A DNA stretch of 64,000 nucleotides from the NCBI RefSeq assembly GCF_905163445.1, contig NC_053201.1, positions 12,720,001 through 12,784,000 on the forward strand, written 5' to 3'. The translations under genes and the position numbers were made by a program. A model generated the notes under the pieces. That model did no database searches and was not told the origin of the DNA. It saw only the letters and a program-made list of their open reading frames with translations. Of the stretch, positions 25,269-38,200 are shown piece by piece (the stretch's first letter is position 1; each line of letters starts with the position of its first letter). Origin of the DNA: Pararge aegeria. Lineage: Eukaryota; Arthropoda; Insecta; Lepidoptera; Nymphalidae.

Positions 25269-26159
25269 TTTCACTGCCACTAGCTAGCAACTACACAAGA
25301 CACAGCACTCGTCTTATTACGCTGCGACAATCTCGTACATGACACACGCGTCGTCTGCGAAGCGCCCGTGGAAAGCGTGATCAGCTGAAAAACTAAGTGG
25401 AACACCGCAATCGACCAGGTTTACGAAGTTTCAATGCGCATGAAAACTTGCGCAGATTGCGCTACTATTTTGCAAAATATATACAAAATTTATATACAAC
25501 TCTCTATATATGTACAGATAAGAATTTGTTCATGTGTGTGAGCTAGTGTTGCTATAGTCAAAATTAAAAATAATATGTTAAAGCTGGGTATACACTTCAC
25601 CTTTAAAAGTCCAAATATCATTTCCAATTTGAAAGTGATGAATGATAATAACCTTGACTACTGACCTCTATAATACTATTACATTTAACTATTCTGCTCC
25701 AACGCAAGTAATGACGGGCTGTAACGATTAATTATTCTTCAATTAGCAATAATAAAAACCGCAATGTTGAGAAGCAAATCCCACACCATGCGATCTTTTA
25801 TCTGATATATGATTACTAACTCCTAGACCAACGAATTTCTATCTCAACGTGTTTGAATCCTCTTTGCAAACTATGAGTTCAAGTCCTACACGTACAATAA
25901 AATAGGCGAATGAAAAAGAACGATAAGAACAGATTAAAATAAAATTAGATGCCAAATGAGAAAAGAGCGAATGAAAAGAATGAAGAAAACTGTGACGTTT
26001 TAATAGTAGAAGATATTTGTAATTAATTTTTTGTTTGTCTGAAATTTTGAAACAATTTAAGTGCTACCGTTATCAAATGTAACGCAAACGGGGTCCTGTC
26101 GGATTAGAGAATTCAATATATTTTGTTACGCGTCAGTGGCTGATAAGTAAATTATAAAT
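25269..26159. promoter_or_regulatory. Shared head-to-head promoter region, SAP47 (-) / USP8 (+)
   Basis: The 891 bp between the two start codons has no recognisable transposon, unlike almost every other gap this size here. No TATA box is positioned convincingly for either gene. Transcription start sites and 5' UTRs are not resolvable, but a bidirectional promoter is the simplest reading. Confidence 0.5.
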
Positions 26160-26260
26160 ATGACTGAGACGCGTCGTTCTCAACTCCATCTGGGGAAGTG
26201 CATAGAGGATTTGGATAAATTACACAACGTACCTGACTTGAAATCGAAAAGAGCTACAAT
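26160..26260 (+). CDS. Usp8: USP8 coding exon 1
   Basis: Starts at ATG 26160 (MTETRRSQLHLGKC...) and ends at a consensus donor gtaagt with codon ATG split 2/1 across the intron. The N-terminal helix begins the dimerisation domain. No upstream in-frame ATG joins it, and the next base context is an AT-rich leader. The 5' UTR boundary cannot be set from sequence alone. Confidence 0.9.
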
Positions 26261-29200
26261 GTAAGTGTTTCTTTATCCTTCGTTATCTCAAATGTACAAT
26301 TTTCTATACATAAAATGATGTGCTGGTCCTGTAATCAGACTTTGATTGTAGGTTATGCAAAACTGCTCAGAAACTCTTCGAATCTGCTGAGGAAGCTCGT
26401 GAAAAGGGTGACGAAGAGACTTCCTACGTACAGTACATGAAGTACCTTCGTGTTATCGCATATATTAGTAAAGATAAGGACTACTCAAAAGACAAAACTT
26501 ACTATACCAGTATGCTTGGAGTAAAGAACCCAAACAAGGCATTAGATGCCGCTGAAAAGTTGAAAAACAGCTTAATTGTCAGGTAATGTTTCAAATTAAA
26601 TACCAAGATAAAGTGTATTAGTCTCACACTTCTTTCACTTCTTTCTCTTTGTTAAATGTATTTTACAGGATCATTAGGTCACAATAATGGTTTCATCAAG
26701 TTAAAAGACCTCTGTCAATAAACTTGTTTGTATCAGACAACTTTTTACAATAGAGTGTATGCAAATGATTGTGATTATATTATATAAGTATTGTATGTCA
26801 AGTGTTATAAAGGAGGGACATACACATTCTTTTACAATTATGTTTCAGTGGTTCACCACTGACATCATAGCACTAACAAAAAAAATTAATAAATGTTAGC
26901 CCTTTGACAATAGTCTTTAAGCCCATCAACTCGCATTGGAGAAGTATGGTGGGTCTATGCTTTCATAATGTCTCTCCTATGCCAAGCAGTGGGACATTAA
27001 TAGGCCAGTTTATAAGCTCCTCTACAACATCAAGTCAGTCTGTTTGTAGTGACTACCACTTAATGATCGATCATTGTTAACCCTGTTATAATGTTGTTTA
27101 CATACAATGCATATGTAAGTTGTCCTGACCCAGGCTTTTGCCTATTGTTACTTTAATTTATATATAACATTAAGAGCAGTATATGGTAAAAGAAGTTTGC
27201 TTGTAAACAGCAGTGGGATTTTATAAAGGTTTTGTACAATTGGTTATGTTTGTTGTTACTTACCTTATTTATTAAGTAAGTGGGTATTAATTTTGGTGCA
27301 AAGGCTGCTGGTGCATATAGAACAAGAAAACCTAATTTAATCACCAGATACCAACCAAATCTTATGTTTTAAGTAATTTTGGTTTATTGATAGATCTGTT
27401 TTTATATACTTAGTACATACTTAGGACTCTGCGTATTAACTATTTTTGGCCTAAATAAAGTAAACATTGTGCATTCTATACTATAACCAAGCAAAAATAA
27501 GCTTGCACAAATTGAAACTTTAAAGTATCATAAAATTGTTTAGACAATAAATATTTTTTTCATTTTCATTTTTCTGCATTAGTTACCTTAAATGTTATTA
27601 ACAGACCAATGAGATACAATTTTAAAAGCAGAGGTGAAGCTCTTTAGGCTTAAACACTGTCAACTACCTAGGAGGCAGGCCGTTGGGCAATATAGTCAAA
27701 GTCTGGCATGCATAAAGCATCCATGAGAATTGTTCCCTTTCTAAAGAAAAAAAAGACTTAAACACTGTCATTTTACACATAAATAAGAATCCAATTTACC
27801 TTTTTATACAACTCCTTTCCGTTCATTGTAAACAATTTTCCTTTTCCTTTGTTTGCAAAAAATAATAAATCTTCCTGTTTCATTACAGATATGAGGAAGA
27901 ACGACAGAGTGAACGTCTGAATGACATAAAAGAGAATGAGTTGATAAAGCAAAAAATTGATGATAATAGAAAGAAAGCCCTGGAGGCAGTTGCTGCTAAA
28001 GACCCTGCTACCCAGGGTCTACCTGGTCAGTATTTACTATTAAAATGAGTTAAAAAAATGTCAGCAAATAAACCACTTCAAATATTATGTTGGTATTTGG
28101 TACAAAGCTTAGCCCTTGAAGCTTTAGGTTTAAGTTGTCGAGTGAAGTTATCACCATTACATAATTATGTAAACATATATATATGTGAACACTTGCGTGC
28201 CTGTGATAAGTCTACATGAATAAAAAATATTGGAATTTAAATTTAAGCAGCAGGATATGAATTCAAAATTCCTTCACGAGTATGAATCATAAACACTGGC
28301 ACAGGACTATCCAGGGTTAAATAACATCCTATGTATTTAAATCTATGCATATTTTGTGCATATTAATGTATATAGCTTTTTACCCAATATACTTTGGTGC
28401 TCCGGAAGTTTACAATCTTGTTCTTCCTTCCCCGTTATATCACAGAACAGCAAGACACTGTGAGCGGTGCTATCCTTATATGGTTGATATTCCATCAACA
28501 TGGACAAGATGTTTTTTATCTACGTTTTTGATATGTATCGCTAGGATGTAGAACACACTCACGGCAACTGTGTTTCTTGCCACATATAATTTGAGTATGT
28601 TCAAGGCAAGAGTGAATAAGCTTTTTCTAGGCAAGCATGCTCCAACCTAGACCTGATAATTTCTTTCTAACAGGCAGGATAGTTGTCAAGCGCCGGCATA
28701 TTGTTAAAAAAAAAAAAAGGAATTTAAACCTTAAAATACAGGTTTAATCTTATTTAACCCATTTCAGAAACATTGTATCATATCATTTGAGGGGGAAGTC
28801 TGCAACCTGGCTAAGTGTCACCAGGTTAAAAAGTTGCTAAAAAACATCATGGTATTAACGATGGAGCCCTTGGCATGGGAGCTTATTGTAGTCTGCAAAG
28901 CACAAAATTAGACATGCAAATTTACAACACTTAACATTTTTCCATCGGGAACAACATCTGGAATCCAGGACTTTTAATTAAAATGCCCATAATAATCCCT
29001 GCATCAGCAGTACATGCACTATTTTGTCAATGTAAATATTCTTTATTCATGTAGGTCACAGGCACTTTTGATGTGTTCATACATCATAAACTAAACCCTG
29101 AGCTGAGGGTTCCAAACGCGCCCTGCTCTTAGAAGAGCCTGCAACAAACTTAGCTGAGTAATTTTTTGTTATCATCATCACACAGTTTATTAATATTTAG

Positions 29201-32200
29201 CTATGCAGTTAGAGCTATTCATATCTGAAGCTTCTATGCTTTAATATATTCTAAATACTATTTAAAGGTCCAGATGAAGTGACAATAAAAAGTGAACAGC
29301 TCTATTCAACACTGAAAAGTGGCAAGTTGAAGGTGATGATCTTGGATGCAAGGCCCGGCAAGGACTACATTGAGTCACACATCAACCATCCTGCTTGCAT
29401 CAGTGTACCGGAGGAGTGTATATCACCAGGGTATGTTTGTTCATAATAAAAGTGTATTATAGTGGATTGATGGTAAGTGAGAAGGATATGGTGAAGGTCC
29501 AGTGGGTAGGACTTCGACTTCACTTTCAGGGAGGCGAGTACGAATTCCAGCCAGCACCAATGTGCGTGTTACTTATATCTTTAAACGGGCAATTCTTGTA
29601 TATATATATAATTGGAATCTTGGAATCGGCTCCAACGATTTTCACGAAATTTAGTATACAGGGTGTTTGGGGCCATAAATCGATCTAGCTAGGATAAATT
29701 TTTAGAAAATTTCATTTTATTCGTGTTGTCCGGTAATAACCGATTTGGTGCAGACGAAGTTTCACGGGCCAACTAGTAGCAATTAAAATATCACTTGCTT
29801 CAACTTGCTTGCTATCAAACCGCTCTTTTTGTGTTGGGGTTTAAAAAAACACACACATTACAATTGCTTTGTGTTTTATTCAATCCTGTCAATTCCAAAT
29901 TATTTAAATTTGTTTCAGCCAAACAGCAAATGTGTTAGAGCAGAATCTTCCAGCGGTGTCCAGACCTGTTTGGGCTGAGAGGGCTTCCATGGACCTTATC
30001 GTCATGCTGGACTGGAACAGTTCAGCCGTCATTCCTGGAAAGACTCTGTATCTGTTGAAGACGATACTACTTAAGGTATTTCTTTATATATATATATATA
30101 TATATATAAGGCCTTTTTACTTTCGGAGGGCCGAGTTAAAACCCTGGCATGCACCTCTAACTTTTTTCAACTTTAACTTTAGATGTACGCACATCAAACT
30201 CGGCCCCCCGAAAGTGAAGTTTGTGTCCCGACCCGTGGCTATCACCGCTTCATTTAACTGAAAAATCCTAGTAGGCAAATAAAATACCTTAGAATTAGGG
30301 ACGTCCAGAACCCTCATTCAGCTTTTATTGCATGCAGTGCATTGTTTATCTGTATATTATAATTATTTATGTGTATTATATTCATAAAAATATTCATCAG
30401 CTATCTTAGTACCCATAACACAAGCTCAGCTTACTCTGGGGTTAGATGGCGATGTGTGTACTGTCGTAGTATATTTATTTTTTTATATTGTCCAATAACA
30501 GTGAAAACGCCCCGCGCACGTCTCACTTCACACGCGTAATGTAGCTAGCTCACAAACTTTCGACTTTTCTAATTTATAAGAGGAAAATAATTACTGTCAT
30601 CTGCTAAATAGATTGAAGTAACTAACCTCCTGTCGAACAGGAGGTTAGTTACTTCAATCTAAAGTGGATCAATACTAAAGTGGAGTGGTTTTTGACGCTT
30701 CAATATTAGTCGTGTACACGGTTTCTGTATTTTCATAATTCTATGTAAAATACTAACTTTCTTATAATTGTTATTTTTCAGTGGGACATCAAAGTGCAGT
30801 ATTCCAGACAGCCTCTAGCCCTGCGTGGGGGCTATGAAGACTGGTTGCTGAAGTACCCTGCCTTCACCACCAACCCAAGGCCTACCACTCCCCATCAGGA
30901 CACCATGCTCGATGACATGTTAGGTGAGCACCCCCCACTATCAAAACCTCCTCCTTTAAACCTAAAATTTAATTTTCAAATGCTAATATAGTAATTTATT
31001 TGTCAATTTAATGTACAAAATTTTCACACTATCAATTTAGTAGAATATTATGGTCTATATACGAAATGTATTGTTTACCAACGTCTCGTACAAATATTTT
31101 TTTAAATATAAATTATTATTTAACTATTATAACCAAAGGGGATTCACTGCTGGATGTATGCCACTATGTGTTACAGACTAGACTCGCTTGATGTCAGTCT
31201 ACCAAAGCTGCGTTTTCCTCTGTGGCCCCTCTAACTCTGGACACCAACGTCCACCAGTCCTCCACACTATGTTGCCCGGCCATTGCCACTCTAGTTATAC
31301 AACTCACTGAGCTGTGGCGCTAATTCCGTTTTTATATGTATCTCCTCATATCTGATTTTATTACTCAAAAATACTCTCGCATTGCTCACTCCATTGCTTG
31401 ATAAATACTTCTACTCTACCTAAAAGCAAAAACAGAAATAACGTAATAAATATTGCAGCTATCTTTCTACAAAACATTTACACTTTGTTCGATTGCTTCA
31501 TCAGTACAGCTAGCACGGGCAGGAGCCAAAAATTATATCCCTCAATTATATCCCCTGACATCCTAAGGGATATAATTAACGTGTCCACCTGCTAAAGCAT
31601 GGGAACATGGAATAGGAGAAGTTTTCACTCGTTTATTTAATTTATTACACATATTATTTGGCTATATAAAATGCCCACTGGCGCAAAAATTTCCACTTTT
31701 GCGCCAGTGGGCTCTGAGGGTTGATAAAGTTGTGGGAGTAGATACATTTTATCCTTTCCCCGGAGATATAATTTTCTCCTGACCATGTATAGCGATGCTG
31801 TTGTTGGAAGATCTGATATTTCCACCAGTCCACACTGGGACAGCGTGGTGGACTACGGCCTTTATCTCTTCACATTGTGTGGGAGGAGAGAGAGGGAGGA
31901 GGTTAATATAATGAAGATGATGATTAATTTCATTGTAACATTTTCCATAAAGAAACATATAATCAAAATAAATATATACATAGTTTCGTTTTGTTCCAGG
32001 TGAGATTGACTACCCAAACTGGTCAGATCTTAGCCCCCCCGTGGTCACTGTAAACCGTGTCGCCAAACCCAGTGGGGGGCCACTCATAGATAGAACTAGC
32101 AAGGTAAGACCTGCCATTATACAATGCTAGTGGGTAATAACCCGACGGAGTATGGGGGGACCACAGTGTTCAAAATTATGAACTTGAAAAAATACGCAGT

Positions 32201-35200
32201 GAAAACCAGAAACATACATGTTTACATTTAAGTTCAAATGGGTGATGTGTCGTGTGGTGACCGCAGATCTGCTTATAGTTGTCACTTCCCCTTTCTATCC
32301 TGCGGGTGTCGTACGAGGCGACTTAGGGAATATAGCGGAGAACGAGCGGCAGCGTCCTCTGTGCTAATACTGCCATCTACTGCGAACAACAACCCGTCTG
32401 CCCAGCGTGGTGACCATGGGCAAACTGTCCCGTTGGGAGAGGCCTTTAGTCCAGCAGTGGACTGTTATAGGCTGTTGAGGATGATGATGTGGTTATGGAT
32501 TACTATATAAAAAAAAAATATACTACGACAATGCACACATATAGGATTACTATATAAAAAAAAAAAAATACTACGACAATGCACACATCGCCATCTAGCT
32601 CCAAAGTAAGCGTAGCTTGTGTTATGGGTACTAAGATGACTGTGGAATATTTTTATGAATAGTATACATATATACTTATAATATACAGATAAACACCCTG
32701 ACCCTGCAAAACATTCAAGTTCATCACACACACATTGTGGGAATCGAACCCACGGCCTTGGACTCAGAAAGCAGGGTCGCTGCCCACTGCGTCACGCGGC
32801 CATCAAACAACTATGACAGCAGCAAAACGTTTATGGTCATATATCGAAACAATAAATCACAACACGTTCATACGGACACACGTACACTTGTTAATGCGAT
32901 TTCAAGTCAATCGATATTTTTTTTTTCTGATTTGTTTTTCATGTATATATGTTTTGTAACTATAATCATATCTTGAAATGGAGTATTTTTGTTCTATTAA
33001 TCCAAAAGCTTATGTGGATGGCATATGATTTTAAACCCATTCTACTTTGAGAGAGGAAGCCTGGAGCCCGTCAGAAGGGAATTAACATGGTGTTTATGGT
33101 TTTGTATTGTGTATTTATATACTTTATAAGACTTTTGAAACGTCAAGTATAAACTTTTGTAGTGACTCTACCACCGGTTCAGAAAGCAGATTCTTCCGAG
33201 AAGAGCCGGCAAGAAACTCAGTAGTTGCTCTTTTCCAACATCAACATTTACAATCTTGCGGGAGATGAGAGCGAGGCTGGCTGCTTCCAATCTACATTGT
33301 CAATAAGCAATTCATCAAATGTAGTAACCTCGCTGTATCAGATGTGTTTTTACACATTTTTTAAACGTATGTATTGGTAGGGCCAGAATTACCTTAGGAA
33401 TCATGTTGTAAAAGCGTATACTCAACCCCACAAAGGAGTTCTGCACCTTTCGCAGACGATATGCAGATATCAATGATTTATGTCCGTTTCTGGTAAGTCG
33501 ATTGTTAATATCAGGTTTTTTGTTTATACCAAAGTCATTCTGCATTCTTTTGCAGGATGATAAGTGACATGCCATTCATTCTGCAAATCGATTTTGTACA
33601 GATAGCAGCAGTACAGTTGTACGACGAAAGGTCTCGCAGCATGCAGAACATTCTAGAACAGCAGGAGCGCATCGCCGATACCTCGCTAACCCTTGAGATG
33701 CAACGGTTGGAAGCTGAGCAGGTAGGTTATATTTATCTCATAGGCGCAATGGTTACCAATAAAATAATAATAAATAAAATAAATATAAATACATTACATA
33801 ATACAATATATAAATATAATAAATAAATATAAATATACTATGACATTACACACATCGCCATCTAGCACCAAAGTAAGCGTAGCTTGTGTTATGGGTACTA
33901 AGATGACTGATGAATATTTTTATTTATAATATACATGAATACTTAGAAAATACATATAAACATTCATGCTCATCACACAAATATATTCCAGTTGTGGGAA
34001 TCGAACCCACGGCCTTTGACTCAGAAAGCAGGGTCGCTGTCCACTGCGCCAATCTTCCGTCAACCAATAAAACCACGGCGGGGGAAATCGGAGAAGAATT
34101 TATAACTTCATAATTGTCTCTGGTACGGTCTGGTGAGAGGCTTAAAGGACGTGGCTAGTTACCACTCTACAGAAAAAGAAGACCCGCCAAGCGATATAGC
34201 GTTCCGATACGATGTCGTGTAGAAACCAATTTATCGTAAACAAAAAAGTACTCAGAGTTCTTTATATAAGCGTTGTATATCATCTAATGAGCAATGTTTT
34301 TGATTACATAGAGTACGTATTTTTATGCCTATATCATCATAAGCATAAAAATACGTACTAAACGTTAGTTACTTTAGGGTTGTCAATTTCTTATTATTAT
34401 TAATATAATAATATTTTTATAATAATAAGAAATTGACAACCAATATAGCAACTGCTTCATTGGTCTAGTGGTTTGCATGTTCAACTACGGATCACGAAGT
34501 CCTGGGTTCACGTTCACTATCACGGTTTCGTTAAAGCCCACCAACTCGCATTGGAGCAGCGTGGTGGGTCTTTGCTCTAAAACCGTCTCTTCTGTGAGAG
34601 ACGAATCCTCTACCCAGCAGTGAGACGTTAATAGTAGTAATTATGGCGATAACTACATTCGTAAGTTTAATACTAAAGCTACGAGGGAAGCCTACATAAC
34701 TTAGCCGGGTGCTCTTTTTGTTATCACCATCTCAAATTGTCATTTGAAAATATTTAAGAAGCAACCTGGTTAGAGCAATAGTTCAACCAAGCTTTTTTAT
34801 TGTTTACGTTATCCTTTATACTATAATTATACATTTCTATAAGCTTTCGCTACAATAAAAACTTTAAACTTTTCATCCCCAAGATATAAACCGGTAATTT
34901 ATAGTGTATACAATTTCCGTTAAACGAATTGCTTATTTTATGTAGTCTAGTGTAATGAACTGCAAGTCTATTTATTTATTTATTTATTTAAGAGCACTAA
35001 CAACATGCATATTACACGTTTTTTAAACATAGGACACACACGAACACATGGACTGATATGCACGTCAATGACAAGTGCACATAGCATTGACAAAGCGTCA
35101 TATAAACTTAATTTGCAAAAAATAAAAAAAATTTAACACAAAATTTAACTCACCGATAAATGTTCGGTGAGTTTTTTTCTAAAAGCTGTGGGTGAGTCAT

Positions 35201-38200
35201 GGAAGATATCGATGCTAGGTATCTTTTTAGATAAATCGTTGTATTTCGCACAAATACGTATAATAGGCGCTTGTTTTCCGAGATGGGATTTAGTAAATGG
35301 TATATGAAAAAAATTTGTGGATTTGCAACTTCTGGTGTACCGGCGCGGGACAGTCAGAGATATATGATTGAGAAGGTTGTTACATTTAATTTTGTTTTGT
35401 AATATTTTATGTAAAAAACACAGATCAAGAATATCCCGCCTGTTACGAAGAGATGTCATTTTAAATACTGCCAATCGCTGATTATATGGCTGTCTGTGTG
35501 AAAGGCCACTGACATAAAAAGCCAGGTGCCGAGTAAAAGCGCGCTGTATACTTTCAAGGCGCTGCGAGTGCACGCAGTAAGCAGGATTCCAGATAGTCTA
35601 TTTTGTGAACATACATTAAATTTTCAAATATGTATTGGCTATAGACTGTCATTATATTAACATCTTTAAATGTATCTCCTAATGACTCTCGGACCCATTT
35701 TATAGATCGCGCGAACAGCCTTCTTCTACAGCACGAAAATAGTGCCAATATCAGCAGAATTACCCCATAATAAAATTCCTTATAACATAATGCTGTGAAA
35801 GCAACTTTAAAATTGACTAGTCTAGCAGTTTCTATGTATGTCATGTGGAGTATCTTCTTTACTGCTCTAATGTATTTGTATTTTTGTGAATTTTGTCTGT
35901 AGTGCACAATAAAAGTGTATTCATTGATTGAACGCTGTCTGTGGTGTCCAGGACTGGGAGAAGATCCGTCAGCAGAACGAAGCGGAACAACGCGACGAGA
36001 TCCGGGCAATGTACAAGTTGCGAGAGCAAGAAATCATATCGCAGCTTATGCAGTTGGAGAGCAAACAGTACGATATGGTAAGCATGGTTGATTAGGTTTT
36101 CGTTTACAATCATAAATCTATCAAGCGGTCCCGACTTTATCCGCATTTGAGTCGAACATCAAATTCAAATTCAAAAATGTTGTATTCATGTTGACCTTAT
36201 TACAGGCACATATGAAGCGTTCATACATTTAACTTGTTAGACTAATGTTAGTGATGGTGATAACTGTAAAGGTTTTCATTTACAAAGATCAATTTAACAA
36301 GCTGTCCCCCACGACTTTGTCCGCACTTGAGTTAATCATAAAAGGTAGACATCAAATTCAAATTCAATAATGTTTTTTTCATGTAGACCTTATTACAGGC
36401 ACTTATGATGCATTCATACATTTAAAATGTTACACTAAGTTAGTGATGGTGATAATGCATTCGTTAACTTTAAACTAAAGTTAGGTTTTTTTTTGTTATC
36501 ACCATCTCACAGTCTAGTTATCGTTGAGCTTTGAAGTTAGAGCAATTCATACCCAAATTTTTTTTTATCATACATGTAATTCTTAATACTATAATAGGAT
36601 TTTTCTATAAGCTTACGTTATATATAAACTTTGAACTTATTGAGAGACATCTCAAGGATTTCATCTGGTAATTTATTATAAATAAGGCTATCTACATATA
36701 TACTTTATACTACACATATTTATATGTTTCCTTGATCCAGGAACAAGAGAATCAAACTCTCCGCGATAAGTTGGAGGAATACCAGAGGAGAGAGAAGGAG
36801 GATGCGGAGACCATCGCGGAGACCATTACCAAAACGGTGGAAATGCCTGGCATCGAATCTGAAGTGCAAGGTATATATTTCAGAATAACTTCTGCCAACT
36901 TCTGCCCGCTTCTGCGTGGACTCTAGAATTTAGTCTAGAAAGAAGGAAGATAAAACAAGGATGTCTGTATATCGACTGTAATACAAAAGGATCGTTTATA
37001 GAAGACCGCGCCTAGAAGACCCCCTCGACCGTTTCCTTCTTTCCCGCCAGCCCACCTCCCCCTCCACAGCCAAGACCTGCCAGAGAAACCTCATTCCCCG
37101 CAACCCCTCCCCCGCAGAGAAACCCCAGTCCCCGCTTCCCCCTCCACAAACGAGAAAACCCCGTCCCGCTTTTACCGCCCCTTCCAAGAATACCCTACCA
37201 AATGCGTATGAGGAAACTTGCATGCCTGAGAGTTCTACATAATGTTCTCAAAGGTGTGTGAATTTGATAACGTATCTCACGACAGGCTTGCGACAAGCGT
37301 AAATCTTGCAATCACTGCTGCCAAACGTCACTTTTCCATACAATAAGTAAACAAAAGTGACATTTGACAACAGTGATTGCAAGATTTACTCCTGTCGCGA
37401 GATACGTAATCACCCAGCCGCACTGGGCCAGCGAGCGTACGGCCTTAACCCCTTCTCATTGTGGGAGGAGACCCGTGCCCTGTAGTGGGCCGGTAACGGG
37501 TTAATGTGATGGTGATAAACTAAATAACCCAACCATGACCAGTGGACGAGCGTTCCCGCCAAGCGACCGCCCGCGACGTGGCGGCCAAGCGCGCGCGCAT
37601 CGCGGCCGTGCGCGCGCAACGCGACGAGCTCGACCGCCGCAGGGAGGCCATGGAGCACGAACGGAAGCGGAAACTCGCCGAGGCGCGAACTAAGAGGAAG
37701 CCCTACGAAAAGGTTACCTGTTCGCATTAATATCGCTTGCTTTAAAGGTGATTACGTATCACTGGTTGCGCAACATCCGTGAATGGACCAATATTGTAAG
37801 CGTGGAAACATTGTTACGCTTGGCGCAAGACCGCGAGAAGTTCGCCGAGCACAAAAAGAGAGAGAGAGAGACGTATCACTGCAATCTTCGCTGTCAAACG
37901 TCAAATGAAGCTTAGTTTGCTATAATGCGCGAAAAGCAGGAGAATCTGTATGCCGAAGATATTTCTGGCTTGGAGTATAAGGATTGAAGAAATTATAAAT
38001 TACACCATACAGATTCTCCTGCTTTTCCCGGAGTATAACAAATTAAGCTTAATTTTCATAACATATCACGGATTTCCGCAAAGTAACGCCTACTTCTATC
38101 CAATATACATAATCACCCTAAGAATGCTTGGGAGTTCTCAATAATGCTCTCAAAGGCGTGTCAAGTCTATCAGCCTGCATTTGGCCAGCGTGGTTTTTTT

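Noticed and set aside
34447..34520. Possible tRNA gene (ttggtctagtggtttgcatg ... tgggttcacgttc)
   Set aside because: The B box is imperfect, no acceptor stem pairs, and a similar stretch at 42768-42830 (ttggtctagtggcgagcatg) shows it is a repeated SINE head.
35554..36009. Long - strand open frame overlapping USP8 exon 9
   Set aside because: The left part is reverse transcriptase debris; the extension over exon 9 is chance, since exon 9 has USP8 coiled-coil coding and correct splice sites on +.
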